Shown here: positions 1 through 8,343 of the stretch, piece after piece
Position numbering within the stretch: position 1 is the first letter of the stretch
Layout: every line of letters starts with the position of its first letter
Assembly: GCF_001442615.1 (NCBI RefSeq)
Contig: NZ_LMXN01000007.1
Location: forward strand, 1-64,000
Length of the DNA stretch: 64,000 nucleotides
Reading direction: 5' to 3'
Source of the DNA: Algoriphagus resistens
Lineage (GTDB): Bacteria; Bacteroidota; Bacteroidia; Cytophagales; Cyclobacteriaceae
Made by a program: the position numbers and the translations under genes
The notes under the pieces: generated by a model
The model's database searches: none
Seen by the model: the letters and a program-made list of their open reading frames with translations, nothing else
Told to the model about the DNA's origin: nothing

Positions 1-242
1 CTTAACCTCTCTGCCTTTACCCCATCCTCAGACAGGTCCGCAAAGGTAGGCAGCATTGCTGACTTCCAAAAACCTAAGCAAAATTAATTCCTTTCAATAC
101 TCCTTTGGAGGTTTCCCTCCCGTTCCCACAACACCGTCTGCGTCGTTTGGGAGTGCAAATATCTACCTTTTTTATTTAGAGGCAATAGAGGAAACAAAGA
201 AAATCGCAAAAAAGCAGAAGGATTTTCACAGTTCTTTAATTA
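1..242. other. Left-edge intergenic region
   Basis: No convincing coding sequence is seen between the left edge and the end of the DUF2480 gene. The only clear element is the leftward promoter at 41-70. Open frames here have no recognisable protein features. Confidence 0.6.
41..70 (-). promoter_or_regulatory. Bacteroidota-type promoter reading off the left edge
   Basis: On the minus strand there is a -33 element TTTG (67-70), an 18-nt spacer and a -7 element TACCTTTG (41-48), which fits the TTTG/TAnnTTTG consensus known for Bacteroidota primary sigma factor promoters. It fires leftward, so its transcript lies outside the window apart from about 35 nt. Perfect matches of this kind often precede stable RNA or ribosomal genes, but nothing in the visible sequence shows which. 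Confidence 0.55.
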
Positions 243-752
243 TCAGGACTTTTGTTTTTTATAGAGCGGCACAGTACTGCATGGTTCTCCATACATAATG
301 GATTTTGCATGACTTTGTACCAAGGAAATTATTTTGCCGTAGGCGAATAATGGAATAGGAAAATCACTGCACCCCTTCACAACCACAGGTCTGTCTACAA
401 ACGATTCCAGATCTAACTCTTTCAAACACTGCTCGGAAATCATCACTTCAAGTTCTCTTAAATCTCCGATAGCATACCCCAGAGCAATAGAATCAAGATA
501 AGTTGCTACCAACATAAAAGCCCAGTTCGGTACGATAGCATCTGCAGTGCAGCTAATCGCAACCCATTTATTTTCATATTGGCTCCAATCTATCTCCTTG
601 AGTTTAGCGCGGAAATCCTTTTCACGTAAAACTAACTCCTGAAATAGAAAAGGCTTAAGATCAAAAACCATACGCTCTTCCCTGGGATAAATTTCCTCAA
701 GGTTAATTGTAATAATAGGACTATTCGTAACTCTATTTACTATTTCACTCAT
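243..752 (-). CDS. DUF2480 family protein
   Basis: A 169-residue cytoplasmic protein matching the DUF2480 family, a conserved Bacteroidota family of unknown function. No signal peptide or membrane segment is seen. It contains a central AISCTADAIVPNWAFM stretch and a cysteine near residue 126 that recall the rest of the family from memory. Its ATG overlaps the stop of tsaB by four bases (ATGA), so the two are translationally coupled and it is the last gene of the rpmH operon. The function is unknown. Confidence 0.75.
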   Translation of the reverse strand: MSEIVNRVTNSPIITINLEEIYPREERMVFDLKPFLFQELVLREKDFRAKLKEIDWSQYENKWVAISCTADAIVPNWAFMLVATYLDSIALGYAIGDLRELEVMISEQCLKELDLESFVDRPVVVKGCSDFPIPLFAYGKIISLVQSHAKSIMYGEPCSTVPLYKKQKS

Positions 753-1438
753 AGCAACAACGGATTCTTTTTGGACTTAAGTGCTTTAAACTCTTTTAGG
801 TAATTCGGGGCGAAATAAGCCAGATCAGCAAATTCCTTGTTCTGAAATTTTTCATAGGCTAATGCTCCGATATATTCGGCGGAGATTTCTACATCCAGAA
901 ATAGAGCATTGAGATGGTTAACCACTTCCGAAACTTTCTTCACTGCATCACCGACAAAGTAAACCTTACCCTTTTCTAATAATTCGGAATATGAATGTTC
1001 ATCAATGATTTCTGAGTCAAGTTTTATAACAGAGTTCAAGTCCCGATCAAACACTTCACGATAAACCTCCATTCTACGTGCATCCAACATTGCTACAATC
1101 AAGCCAATGCCTTCTACCTGCCTCTTCGTTCCATAAGCAAGTGCCTTCAATGTACTGACAGCTATCAATGGTATATCTAAGGCAAATGCAAGCCCTTTGG
1201 CAACTGAAGCACCGATCCTTAATCCTGTATAGGATCCAGGACCCTCAGAAACAGCCACAACACTGATTTCCTTAATGGATAGCTTGCAATCTTTGAGAAG
1301 ACAATCTATCATATCCATTAATTTCTCAGAATGAGCACCCGGAACGTCCAGAGATTTGCTATTCAGTAAAACGTCATCTTCATGAAGTGCAATGGAACAG
1401 ACCGGAGTAGATGTCTCTAATGAAAGAATAATTGACAT
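749..1438 (-). CDS. tsaB: tRNA threonylcarbamoyladenosine biosynthesis protein TsaB
   Basis: A 229-residue ASKHA-fold protein, the usual TsaB length. TsaB is the non-catalytic scaffold that partners TsaD and TsaE to put the threonylcarbamoyl group on A37 of ANN-decoding tRNAs. The N-terminal ILSLETSTPVCSIAL and the motif EGPGSYTGLRIG near residues 65-76 are diagnostic of the family. It lies 5 nt after the S41 peptidase gene and overlaps the DUF2480 gene, so it sits inside an operon. Confidence 0.93.
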   Translation of the reverse strand: MSIILSLETSTPVCSIALHEDDVLLNSKSLDVPGAHSEKLMDMIDCLLKDCKLSIKEISVVAVSEGPGSYTGLRIGASVAKGLAFALDIPLIAVSTLKALAYGTKRQVEGIGLIVAMLDARRMEVYREVFDRDLNSVIKLDSEIIDEHSYSELLEKGKVYFVGDAVKKVSEVVNHLNALFLDVEISAEYIGALAYEKFQNKEFADLAYFAPNYLKEFKALKSKKNPLLL

Positions 1439-1443
1439 GTCCT

Positions 1444-3105
1444 TTATTTCGATGAAGCGGTAAGTACCGTTTTCATTTTAACCGGTTCCTTCAGATATTC
1501 TTTGGCTAGCATTACATCCTCATCATCCTGTAATCCTGATTCGATCATCCCTTCCTGGAAATAGTACCTTGATACAATTTCCTGTGAAAGAATTTTTTTG
1601 ATTTCTTCTTTATTGCTCACCAAATCCTGCTCTTTACTATGATTCACTCTTTTCTCAAGAGAATCGATCTGTGCTTTGATTTCATCATAATAATCTACTT
1701 TCTCTGCATTTTTACGCATATCTTCAACAGACTTCTCCAAATAGGTAGTATAGTCATAATCCTTGCCTTCAAGCCATTTTACAAATTCATTGTAATCAGC
1801 ATCAGAAATAGAAAAACTAGATGGACCAGCAATCTCCGAATGTTTATAGAAATATTCAGTGGCAAAATCAAACACGTGATTTCTTGCTACCAAACTATAT
1901 GAAATAGGCGCATAAGATTTTTGCTCAACCACTTCATCAGGTTCAATCCCTGCACCATCCAATACTTTTCTCCCATTCTTAGTGTGAAACACTTTCCGTA
2001 GGGAGTCGGGCACAGTTACCAATTCATGGTTCTCTCTACTCTGTAAATAATCAATAGCTTGGATACAACGTCCACTTGGAATGTAATATTTGGCTGTAGT
2101 TACTTTCATTTGAGCATTGTATGTCAATGGCACCGTAGTCTGAACCAAGCCTTTTCCAAAAGATTTTCTGCCTATCAAAACAGCACGATCATAATCCTGT
2201 AGAGCACCTGCCACTATTTCAGCTGCTGAGGCACTATGCTCGTTAAGCAACACGACTATAGGAATATCCCTGTCAACCGGGGTCTTGGTAGTCTTATAAG
2301 TGTAATTCACATTTTCAAGCTTCCCGATTGTCTTTACCACCTCTCTTCCTTTTGGGACAAAAAGATTGACAATTTCCACAGCTTCATTCACCAATCCTCC
2401 GGGATTATCTCTCACATCCAGCACCAAGCGATCTATTCCCTGCCCCTTTAAATCAACCAAAGCGTTCCTAACCTCTGTGGAAGCATTGGTAGTAAACTCA
2501 GCCAGCTTAATATAGCCGATGTGCTCATCAAGTTTGCCGTAATAGGGGACATTCTTAATAGCAATTTTCTTTCGGATCACATCAAATTCCAGCGTATCCA
2601 TATCTCTTTTTACCTGTAAATGAACAGGCGTATTCGCAGGGCCCTTTAATAGTGTAGACACATCGGAAGTCCCCATACCGGTAACATCTGTTGTATCTAT
2701 TTTCAGGATATAATCAGCGATCTTTAAACCTACAGTCTGGGCAGGAAAGCCGGTATATGGCATAATCACCATACTACCCTCTCCCCGATTACCAATCAAT
2801 GCTCCAATCCCTGCATATTCGCCGGTAGTCATCATACGATAATCATCAGAATCCTCCTCCGGAATGTAAGTAGTGTATGGATCTAATTCTTCTAGCATCG
2901 CATTAATACCGATAGAGACCAATTCATCTGGATCAATATCATCCACATAGTAGGAATCCAACTCTCTGATAAGGGTCGCGAAAATGTCAATATTCTTGGC
3001 TATAGCAAATAGCTTGTCATTTTTAGCTTTGAATGCAAAAAATCCTGTGAGTACAAAAGCCCCCAATACAAAGATCAGGAGGGATTTTTTCAATGATTTA
3101 TTCAT
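1444..3105 (-). CDS. S41 family C-terminal processing peptidase (CtpA/Prc-like)
   Basis: A 553-residue serine protease with an N-terminal membrane anchor (about residues 8-26), a PDZ domain (about 92-180) and an S41 catalytic domain. The catalytic serine is probably S293 in SASAAEI and the lysine K318 in SFGKGLVQ; the 25-residue spacing equals that of the Ser/Lys dyad of E. coli Prc. The D-NPGG segment (232-237) is also conserved. It should cut C-terminal tails of periplasmic proteins. About 150 residues follow the catalytic core. The start overlaps the end of rnpA by 8 bases. Confidence 0.93.
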   Translation of the reverse strand: MNKSLKKSLLIFVLGAFVLTGFFAFKAKNDKLFAIAKNIDIFATLIRELDSYYVDDIDPDELVSIGINAMLEELDPYTTYIPEEDSDDYRMMTTGEYAGIGALIGNRGEGSMVIMPYTGFPAQTVGLKIADYILKIDTTDVTGMGTSDVSTLLKGPANTPVHLQVKRDMDTLEFDVIRKKIAIKNVPYYGKLDEHIGYIKLAEFTTNASTEVRNALVDLKGQGIDRLVLDVRDNPGGLVNEAVEIVNLFVPKGREVVKTIGKLENVNYTYKTTKTPVDRDIPIVVLLNEHSASAAEIVAGALQDYDRAVLIGRKSFGKGLVQTTVPLTYNAQMKVTTAKYYIPSGRCIQAIDYLQSRENHELVTVPDSLRKVFHTKNGRKVLDGAGIEPDEVVEQKSYAPISYSLVARNHVFDFATEYFYKHSEIAGPSSFSISDADYNEFVKWLEGKDYDYTTYLEKSVEDMRKNAEKVDYYDEIKAQIDSLEKRVNHSKEQDLVSNKEEIKKILSQEIVSRYYFQEGMIESGLQDDEDVMLAKEYLKEPVKMKTVLTASSK

Positions 3106-3490
3106 GCTGTTTTTGGTTTTCGCTTACGATATTGCCCAGTTTTTTTAAAGCCTGGATGAGTTTAGTTTCAATTACAGAGAATTCCATGAGCTCTGAACTT
3201 ACATATATTAAGCCAATGGACATAGCAGGCGCAGAAGGTGGAAGCAACGCCTTGTTGAGTCTATAGGCTTCCCGCATTCTCCTTTTTACAAAATTACGTC
3301 CTACCGCCTTTTTGATTTTCTTCTTGGAAACGGAGAAAAGTACCTGAGAGGTTCCAGTACATCCATCCTTTTTAACAAAAAACTGGACTTTAAATGGGTA
3401 CAAAAAAAAAGAGGAACCTTCGTTAAAAAGTTCCTTGATAAGTTTGTCGGCATGAAGCCGCTCACTTTTTGGGAGTCTGTAATTCATCAC
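3098..3490 (-). CDS. rnpA: Ribonuclease P protein component
   Basis: A 130-residue basic protein, the protein subunit of RNase P that helps the catalytic RNA remove tRNA 5' leaders. The RNR-type signature is seen in GRNFVKRRMREAYR (about residues 64-77), preceded by SVSKKKIKKAV. It lies directly after rpmH in the usual rpmH-rnpA order and shares that operon's promoter. The 3' end overlaps the S41 peptidase start. Confidence 0.95.
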   Translation of the reverse strand: MMNYRLPKSERLHADKLIKELFNEGSSFFLYPFKVQFFVKKDGCTGTSQVLFSVSKKKIKKAVGRNFVKRRMREAYRLNKALLPPSAPAMSIGLIYVSSELMEFSVIETKLIQALKKLGNIVSENQKQHE

Positions 3491-3535
3491 AAGGACTAAA
3501 ATCGTACGTGAACATACGAAAAACAGTGCTAAGAA

Positions 3536-3694
3536 TTACTTCTTCAATGTCTTTTCAGAAGAAACAGTCAACTTGTATCTTCCTTTTGCTCTTCTGGCTT
3601 TCAGTACCCTTCTACCGTTAGCAGAAGACATTCTTTCTTTAAAGCCGTGCTTATTTTTTCTTTTTCTACGAGAAGGTTGAAATGTTCTTTTCAT
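3536..3694 (-). CDS. rpmH: Large ribosomal subunit protein bL34
   Basis: A 52-residue gene read directly from the minus strand: it begins [18 protein letters not shown] and ends SSEKTLKK before TAA. This is bL34 almost to consensus, with the RTFQPS start and the [15 protein letters not shown] segment. It is the first gene of the operon with rnpA 45 nt downstream, and a full consensus promoter lies at 3763-3793. Confidence 0.97.
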   Translation of the reverse strand: MKRTFQPSRRKRKNKHGFKERMSSANGRRVLKARRAKGRYKLTVSSEKTLKK

Positions 3695-3762
3695 GATCGA
3701 ATATCTTTATCTAATTGCTTTCTGATTCTTTGTTCCCTGGGAATCACCCCCAAAAAGGACTG

Positions 3763-3793
3763 CAAAGATAAGTACCATTTCTTTAAATACAAA
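3763..3793 (-). promoter_or_regulatory. Promoter of the rpmH-rnpA operon
   Basis: On the minus strand a TTTG (3790-3793), a 19-nt spacer and TATCTTTG followed by C (3763-3770) form a perfect Bacteroidota -33/-7 promoter. It gives an rpmH leader of about 60-70 nt. Confidence 0.8.
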
Positions 3794-3833
3794 CACGCAA
3801 AAAAACATTTGTTTGAATTCATGCAACTTCCAT

Positions 3834-5480
3834 ATGATCAAATACCTCATACAAGCTACTAATCCGCTGTCCCAATTCATCCAAATCACACTATACATCC
3901 CTGTAAGGCATCTTTCTCAGGTGAGACTCCAGCTCCCAGCATGGAGAGCAGGACGATACCAGCTTGCAAATTACGTTCAAAATATTCGAAACTTAAAGGT
4001 CTTAGCACCCTTCGGTAAGCAAATTCCAATAGGTAAACACACCAAAGATTTATGGGAATTCAGCCCTGATCATGTCGGTGAATATCAAGTACACTATGAA
4101 TATTACTGTGCTAAGATGGATGCAGGTTCCTGCTGGGTGGATGATAAGCAGATTTACCTGAATTTCGTCAATTGCTGCCTTGAGGTAGAAGGCCAATCTG
4201 CGGAGAGAATCCTCGTGCAAGTAACCCACCCTTCCCACTTCCAGTCATGCACTACACTATTGACAGAAAACGATCAATATTTTGCCTCCAACTACCAGCA
4301 ACTAGCAGATAGCAGTTTTCTAGCATCGCAAAAATTAACACATGAGACATTTGAGATCGATAAGGTCAAATTCCACCTGTGGTTTCAAGGTAAAATACTT
4401 TTTAACCTGGCCGAATTTAAAACAAAAGTCGAACAGTTTACCAAGAAGCAAATTAAAGCTTTTGGAGAATTCCCAGTGAATGAATATCATTTTATCTATC
4501 AACTACTACCCTACCCTCATTATCATGGAGTGGAGCATCAGCGCGGAACAGTGATCACTTTTGGCCCTGCCGATAGTCTGACGGGGCGAGAACACATGAA
4601 TGAACTCATGGGAGTGAGTTGTCACGAACTCTACCATGCTTGGAATGTATGCCAGATCAGACCCAAGGAAATATTACCCTACGATTTTTCCAAAGAAGCC
4701 TATCATAAAGCGGGATGGATGGTAGAAGGTGTTACCACTTACATGGGAGATCTTTTCCTCTTGAGATCCGGATATTACTCACTCAAGGAATATTGCGAAA
4801 CTTTTGAAAAAATACTCAACAGGGAATCTGTGAATTTTGGCTGGCAAAATCAATCTATCTTAGAATCCAGTTTTGATCTTTGGATCGATGGATATGTAGC
4901 TGGAATACCCGATAAAAAAGTGAGTATTTACACGCACGGAGCTTTGGTTGCTTTTTGTTTGGATGCAATGCTGTTAGATGAAATATCTTCTCTTCATCAG
5001 GTAATGAAGATCCTCTGGAAACGATTCGGAAAACCAAAAATAGGTTATACGCTCGAAGAAGTATGGCAAGCAGTACTTTCACAGACCGATCATCCAATTT
5101 ATTTCAATCAATTTTACGAAGACTATATAGCTGGTACGGAAGATATTTTTCCAGTAGTGGAAAAACATCTTGGTACACTAGGCTTTGAACTGAATACCAA
5201 ATCAAGAGCGGATCCCTTATCGTCTGATTTTGGTGTCATCACTCAAGAAGATGGGAAAATAACCAAAATCCATCCAGCAAGTGAAGCATACAATAAACTA
5301 ATGGCGGGAGATATACTGAAGTCACAAGAACTAACTGCTAATCGACTCCGCTTATCAATCGATCGATTTGGAAGAGATATCCAAGTGGAGTTACAAACAA
5401 CAAGCACGCTTTATTTTAAAGATTATTTCCTCATTGACAAAAAAAATAACCCCAAGCGAATGGACTGGATAGCCGGTTAA
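3834..5480 (+). CDS. M61 family aminopeptidase with C-terminal PDZ domain
   Basis: A glycyl-aminopeptidase-like zinc protease of 548 residues. The N-terminal half is the M61 beta-rich domain; the catalytic motif HELYHAWN (from residue 264) gives two zinc histidines and the glutamate base, and E298 in GWMVEGVTTY is the likely third ligand. A PDZ-like domain fills about residues 455-525. I chose the ATG at 3834 (MIKYLIQATNPL) over a TTG 21 bases upstream because family members start with this strand. No signal peptide is seen, so it is probably cytoplasmic. It is divergent from rpmH and ends at a bidirectional terminator. Confidence 0.9.
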   Translation: MIKYLIQATNPLSQFIQITLYIPVRHLSQVRLQLPAWRAGRYQLANYVQNIRNLKVLAPFGKQIPIGKHTKDLWEFSPDHVGEYQVHYEYYCAKMDAGSCWVDDKQIYLNFVNCCLEVEGQSAERILVQVTHPSHFQSCTTLLTENDQYFASNYQQLADSSFLASQKLTHETFEIDKVKFHLWFQGKILFNLAEFKTKVEQFTKKQIKAFGEFPVNEYHFIYQLLPYPHYHGVEHQRGTVITFGPADSLTGREHMNELMGVSCHELYHAWNVCQIRPKEILPYDFSKEAYHKAGWMVEGVTTYMGDLFLLRSGYYSLKEYCETFEKILNRESVNFGWQNQSILESSFDLWIDGYVAGIPDKKVSIYTHGALVAFCLDAMLLDEISSLHQVMKILWKRFGKPKIGYTLEEVWQAVLSQTDHPIYFNQFYEDYIAGTEDIFPVVEKHLGTLGFELNTKSRADPLSSDFGVITQEDGKITKIHPASEAYNKLMAGDILKSQELTANRLRLSIDRFGRDIQVELQTTSTLYFKDYFLIDKKNNPKRMDWIAG

Positions 5481-5487
5481 GGCCAAA

Positions 5488-5513
5488 AAGGGCTGTCTGG
5501 ATAGACAGCCCTT
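5488..5513. terminator. Bidirectional terminator between convergent genes
   Basis: A perfect 11-bp stem, AAGGGCTGTCT (5488-5498) with its complement at 5503-5513, and a 4-base loop. It sits between the M61 gene and the convergent LolA-like gene, flanked by A-rich sequence on the left. Confidence 0.75.
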
Positions 5514-5535
5514 CCTGCTTCAATTAAATTATTGG

Positions 5536-6261
5536 TTAATTGAACACAGAATCGTCCAAATCCTGATTTAGCTTAACGAAAGTAACCTTTGCTTCTAAAG
5601 GCATTGGCAACATAGCATTGGAAATAACCAATGTCATAGGCATCATCAATCCATCCACCTCCTTGTAATCTTTATAGGAAATTGTCCCTGCCGTATTGGA
5701 CACTGTCTGCACCTTCAATCCAGTCTCAACACTGTAATACTCTGTAGTATTCGCATCTCCTCCAGATTCGAAGGTAAGCTTATGCGCTTCTTCTCCTTCT
5801 ATCACTTCGGTTCCTTCATAGGTGGCAGTAATTCCTAGTTCGTCCAAAAACAATTCCTGAAAACCGTACATCTGATTTTTAAAGGCTCCAAGCTGCTGTT
5901 CTGTCAAGACTTGCTCCTGGCCCATTGCCATCACTTTGCCCGCTCCCTCTTTCACGACAGTTTTGGAGACCACATTTCCATTCATCTCAGTCACATTCAG
6001 CAACTTTTGATTTTCCTGATCTACTACGCTATGAATATCCAGATTCATTCCTTGGATCTCAGCAAGCATTTTCATTTCAATGTTACGGACAGACTTCATC
6101 TTAGTTTCCCCACCAATGGCTTTGACGTAGTTGTCGATCACTTCTTTCACAGAATTTTCCGTAACTACCTTAATTACCGATTCACTATCACTTGCTCTTG
6201 CATGGGACATAAATGGCATTGTCAACAGCCCTAAGGCTAATAGTATTCTGGTCTTCTTCAT
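5536..6261 (-). CDS. Exported LolA-like protein, paralogue of the upstream M16 C-terminal domain
   Basis: A 241-residue protein with a signal peptide (MKKTRILLALGLLTMPFMSHA). The mature part resembles the outer-membrane lipoprotein-sorting (LolA/LolB-like) fold used by many Bacteroidota periplasmic proteins. It aligns along its length with the last ~200 residues of the M16 protein just upstream: shared landmarks are NYVKAIGG/NYIAAIGG, YYSVETGLKV/YYSVESGLKI and PMPLEAKV/PAPLEAKI. The spacing of 6 nt from that gene implies one operon. The domain was apparently duplicated, or split off. The ligand is unknown. Confidence 0.65.
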   Translation of the reverse strand: MKKTRILLALGLLTMPFMSHARASDSESVIKVVTENSVKEVIDNYVKAIGGETKMKSVRNIEMKMLAEIQGMNLDIHSVVDQENQKLLNVTEMNGNVVSKTVVKEGAGKVMAMGQEQVLTEQQLGAFKNQMYGFQELFLDELGITATYEGTEVIEGEEAHKLTFESGGDANTTEYYSVETGLKVQTVSNTAGTISYKDYKEVDGLMMPMTLVISNAMLPMPLEAKVTFVKLNQDLDDSVFN

Positions 6262-6267
6262 CGTGTA

Positions 6268-8316
6268 TTAGTTAAAATCCTCTTCTGTCAATTCAGGATT
6301 AATTTCGAGATCTGTAATTTTTGCCTCAAGAGGTGCGGGAATCATCGCTGATTTAATCGTTTGGGTCATGGGAATCAAAACTCCATTCTTCTCTTGGTAA
6401 TCGCTGTAGAATGTATCTCCTGAAACAGGATTTTCATTTTTGATCTTCAGGCCCGATTCCACTGAGTAATAATTATTGACAGATGATCCCAAAGGTGTAG
6501 CCACAATAATCTTATACGCAGGAGTACCCTCCACATCTTTAATACCGTCTAGCGTCAGCGTGTATCCCATGGTTTCATACTGCAATTCTGGAATAAAGAA
6601 TGTCCCCAATTTCGCAGCGTCCACCTGTTCGTCTGTCATCGCCATGGATTGGCCCTGTACGCTGGCAGTACCTTTCCCGTCTTTTACTACCGAGGTCTGC
6701 ATCACATTCCCCCCCACCAAAGTTTTCTGTGCAAAGCGCATATTGGCATCGTCATGGATCAATTCAATTGTCAGCTGCGTGCCCATCACTTCTGCCTGCA
6801 TTTTTAGTTTTGCTGATTTGATTGCAGAAGCTTTATTCATGCCCCCGATGGCAGCAATGTAGTTACCTATCACTTTTGCTGAAGTCATTTCCGCATCCAC
6901 CGCAGCCATTTCTTTGGCTGGAAATCCCATATTGTCATACATTTTGACTTCTCCAAACTGCGTCAACTTATCCTTGATCTCTACACCATTTCCGACTGCA
7001 GTAATGTAGAGTTTGTCAGGATCTATCAGATCATCAGCAGTTTGATTAATATCTTCGACGGTCAAAGCATTCATTTTCTGTAAATAAGTCTCGTAGTAAT
7101 CCTTCGAAAGCCCATACCGTTCAATATTCAAGGCGAAATTCGCAATTGTTGCAGGGCTTTCCAGAGATCTTCCAAATGAGCCTGCAAGGTTTGATTTAGC
7201 CTTATCCAATTCTTCCTGAGTTACACCTTCATCTATTAACCTATTGATTTCATAAATGAATTCCACTATCGCCGAATCAGTCACCTCTGTTCGTACTGAA
7301 GCACTTGTGGAAAACTCCCCGATCAATTTGTCCGCAGAGAAAGAAGAATATGCACCATAGGTATAGCCTTTATCTTCGCGAAGATTCATGAACAGCCGAG
7401 AGGAAGATCCTCCACCAAATATTTGATTCAATACTCTACTAGAGATATAATCCTCGTCCCCAAGTGTCAGGTCAATAGGCTGAGCAATATCAATCACCGT
7501 TTGCACAGAAGAACTACGATCCACCAATCCAACTATATTTTTACTGGCTGGTGATGGAGAATCATAGGTAAACTTTGGTACATCTTCAGGTTTCCAATCG
7601 CTAAAATATGTATTCACCACTTCCTCAGCTTCTGACTTACTCATGTCTCCCACAATAGCTAAATAGGCAATATTTGGTTTGAAGAAAGTATTGTAATATT
7701 CTTTCACATCCTCCACAGTCACATTGCTAAGAGTAACCTCAGTTTCTACCTCACCATAAGGATGATCCTTGCCATATACCATGGCTCGGGTTAATCTACT
7801 AGAGATAGCATTAGGTTCATCCTTACTGGTAGCTAAAGCTGTGAGGGATTGCTTTTTCAATTTCTCCAATTCTTCCTCAGGAAAAACAGGATTATAAAGT
7901 ACATCTGCCATTAAATCAAGGATTTTATCCTGATGCTTTTTTAGCGAAGAGGCAGAAATCGAGGTTGAAGATACCCCAAGACTAGCACCGATAAAATCCA
8001 CTTCCTCATCTATCTGATCTTTGGTGCGTGTGGTAGTTCCAGCCATCATCATCTGACCTACATAGCCAGTTAATCCGGCTTTATCCCCTTCAAATAGGGG
8101 ATCTCTTTCCAGTACAAGCGTAAAGGATACCCGCGGAAGTTTATCATTCTCTACCACAAAGACTTTCAGACCATTGTCAAGTGTAAATGTTTCAGCCTCA
8201 CCAATTTTTATAATGGGTGCTGGCCCTGCTTTTGGAAACTGGCTTCTGTCCACCTGAGCAAAGCTCACGACAGACACCAAAAGGCTCAATACAAAGGCTA
8301 TTGTTATTTTTTCCAT
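6268..8316 (-). CDS. M16 peptidase-like non-catalytic partner with C-terminal LolA-like domain
   Basis: A 682-residue exported protein; I start at the ATG giving the signal peptide MEKITIAFVLSLLVSVVSFAQ, since the longer frame begins with TTG. Residues about 20-465 are two M16 half-domains. The position of the zinc motif HxxEH reads YVGQM (about residues 85-89), so this subunit cannot bind catalytic zinc. It keeps the substrate-binding R/Y pair in SSRLF...KGYTYGAYSS. About 200 further residues form a LolA-like domain shared with the downstream gene. It is presumably the regulatory half of a heterodimer with the active M16 protein 27 nt upstream. Confidence 0.85.
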   Translation of the reverse strand: MEKITIAFVLSLLVSVVSFAQVDRSQFPKAGPAPIIKIGEAETFTLDNGLKVFVVENDKLPRVSFTLVLERDPLFEGDKAGLTGYVGQMMMAGTTTRTKDQIDEEVDFIGASLGVSSTSISASSLKKHQDKILDLMADVLYNPVFPEEELEKLKKQSLTALATSKDEPNAISSRLTRAMVYGKDHPYGEVETEVTLSNVTVEDVKEYYNTFFKPNIAYLAIVGDMSKSEAEEVVNTYFSDWKPEDVPKFTYDSPSPASKNIVGLVDRSSSVQTVIDIAQPIDLTLGDEDYISSRVLNQIFGGGSSSRLFMNLREDKGYTYGAYSSFSADKLIGEFSTSASVRTEVTDSAIVEFIYEINRLIDEGVTQEELDKAKSNLAGSFGRSLESPATIANFALNIERYGLSKDYYETYLQKMNALTVEDINQTADDLIDPDKLYITAVGNGVEIKDKLTQFGEVKMYDNMGFPAKEMAAVDAEMTSAKVIGNYIAAIGGMNKASAIKSAKLKMQAEVMGTQLTIELIHDDANMRFAQKTLVGGNVMQTSVVKDGKGTASVQGQSMAMTDEQVDAAKLGTFFIPELQYETMGYTLTLDGIKDVEGTPAYKIIVATPLGSSVNNYYSVESGLKIKNENPVSGDTFYSDYQEKNGVLIPMTQTIKSAMIPAPLEAKITDLEINPELTEEDFN

Positions 8317-8343
8317 GTCATTTCGATTGTTAAGGTGAATCAA

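Noticed and set aside
56-298. 80-residue open frame at the left edge
   Set aside because: Runs over the leftward promoter and into the 3' end of the DUF2480 gene on the other strand; no protein features.
3098-3694. rpmH-rnpA as a marker of the replication origin
   Set aside because: No dnaA, dnaN, gidA or cluster of DnaA boxes is visible, and in Bacteroidota this pair is often away from oriC.
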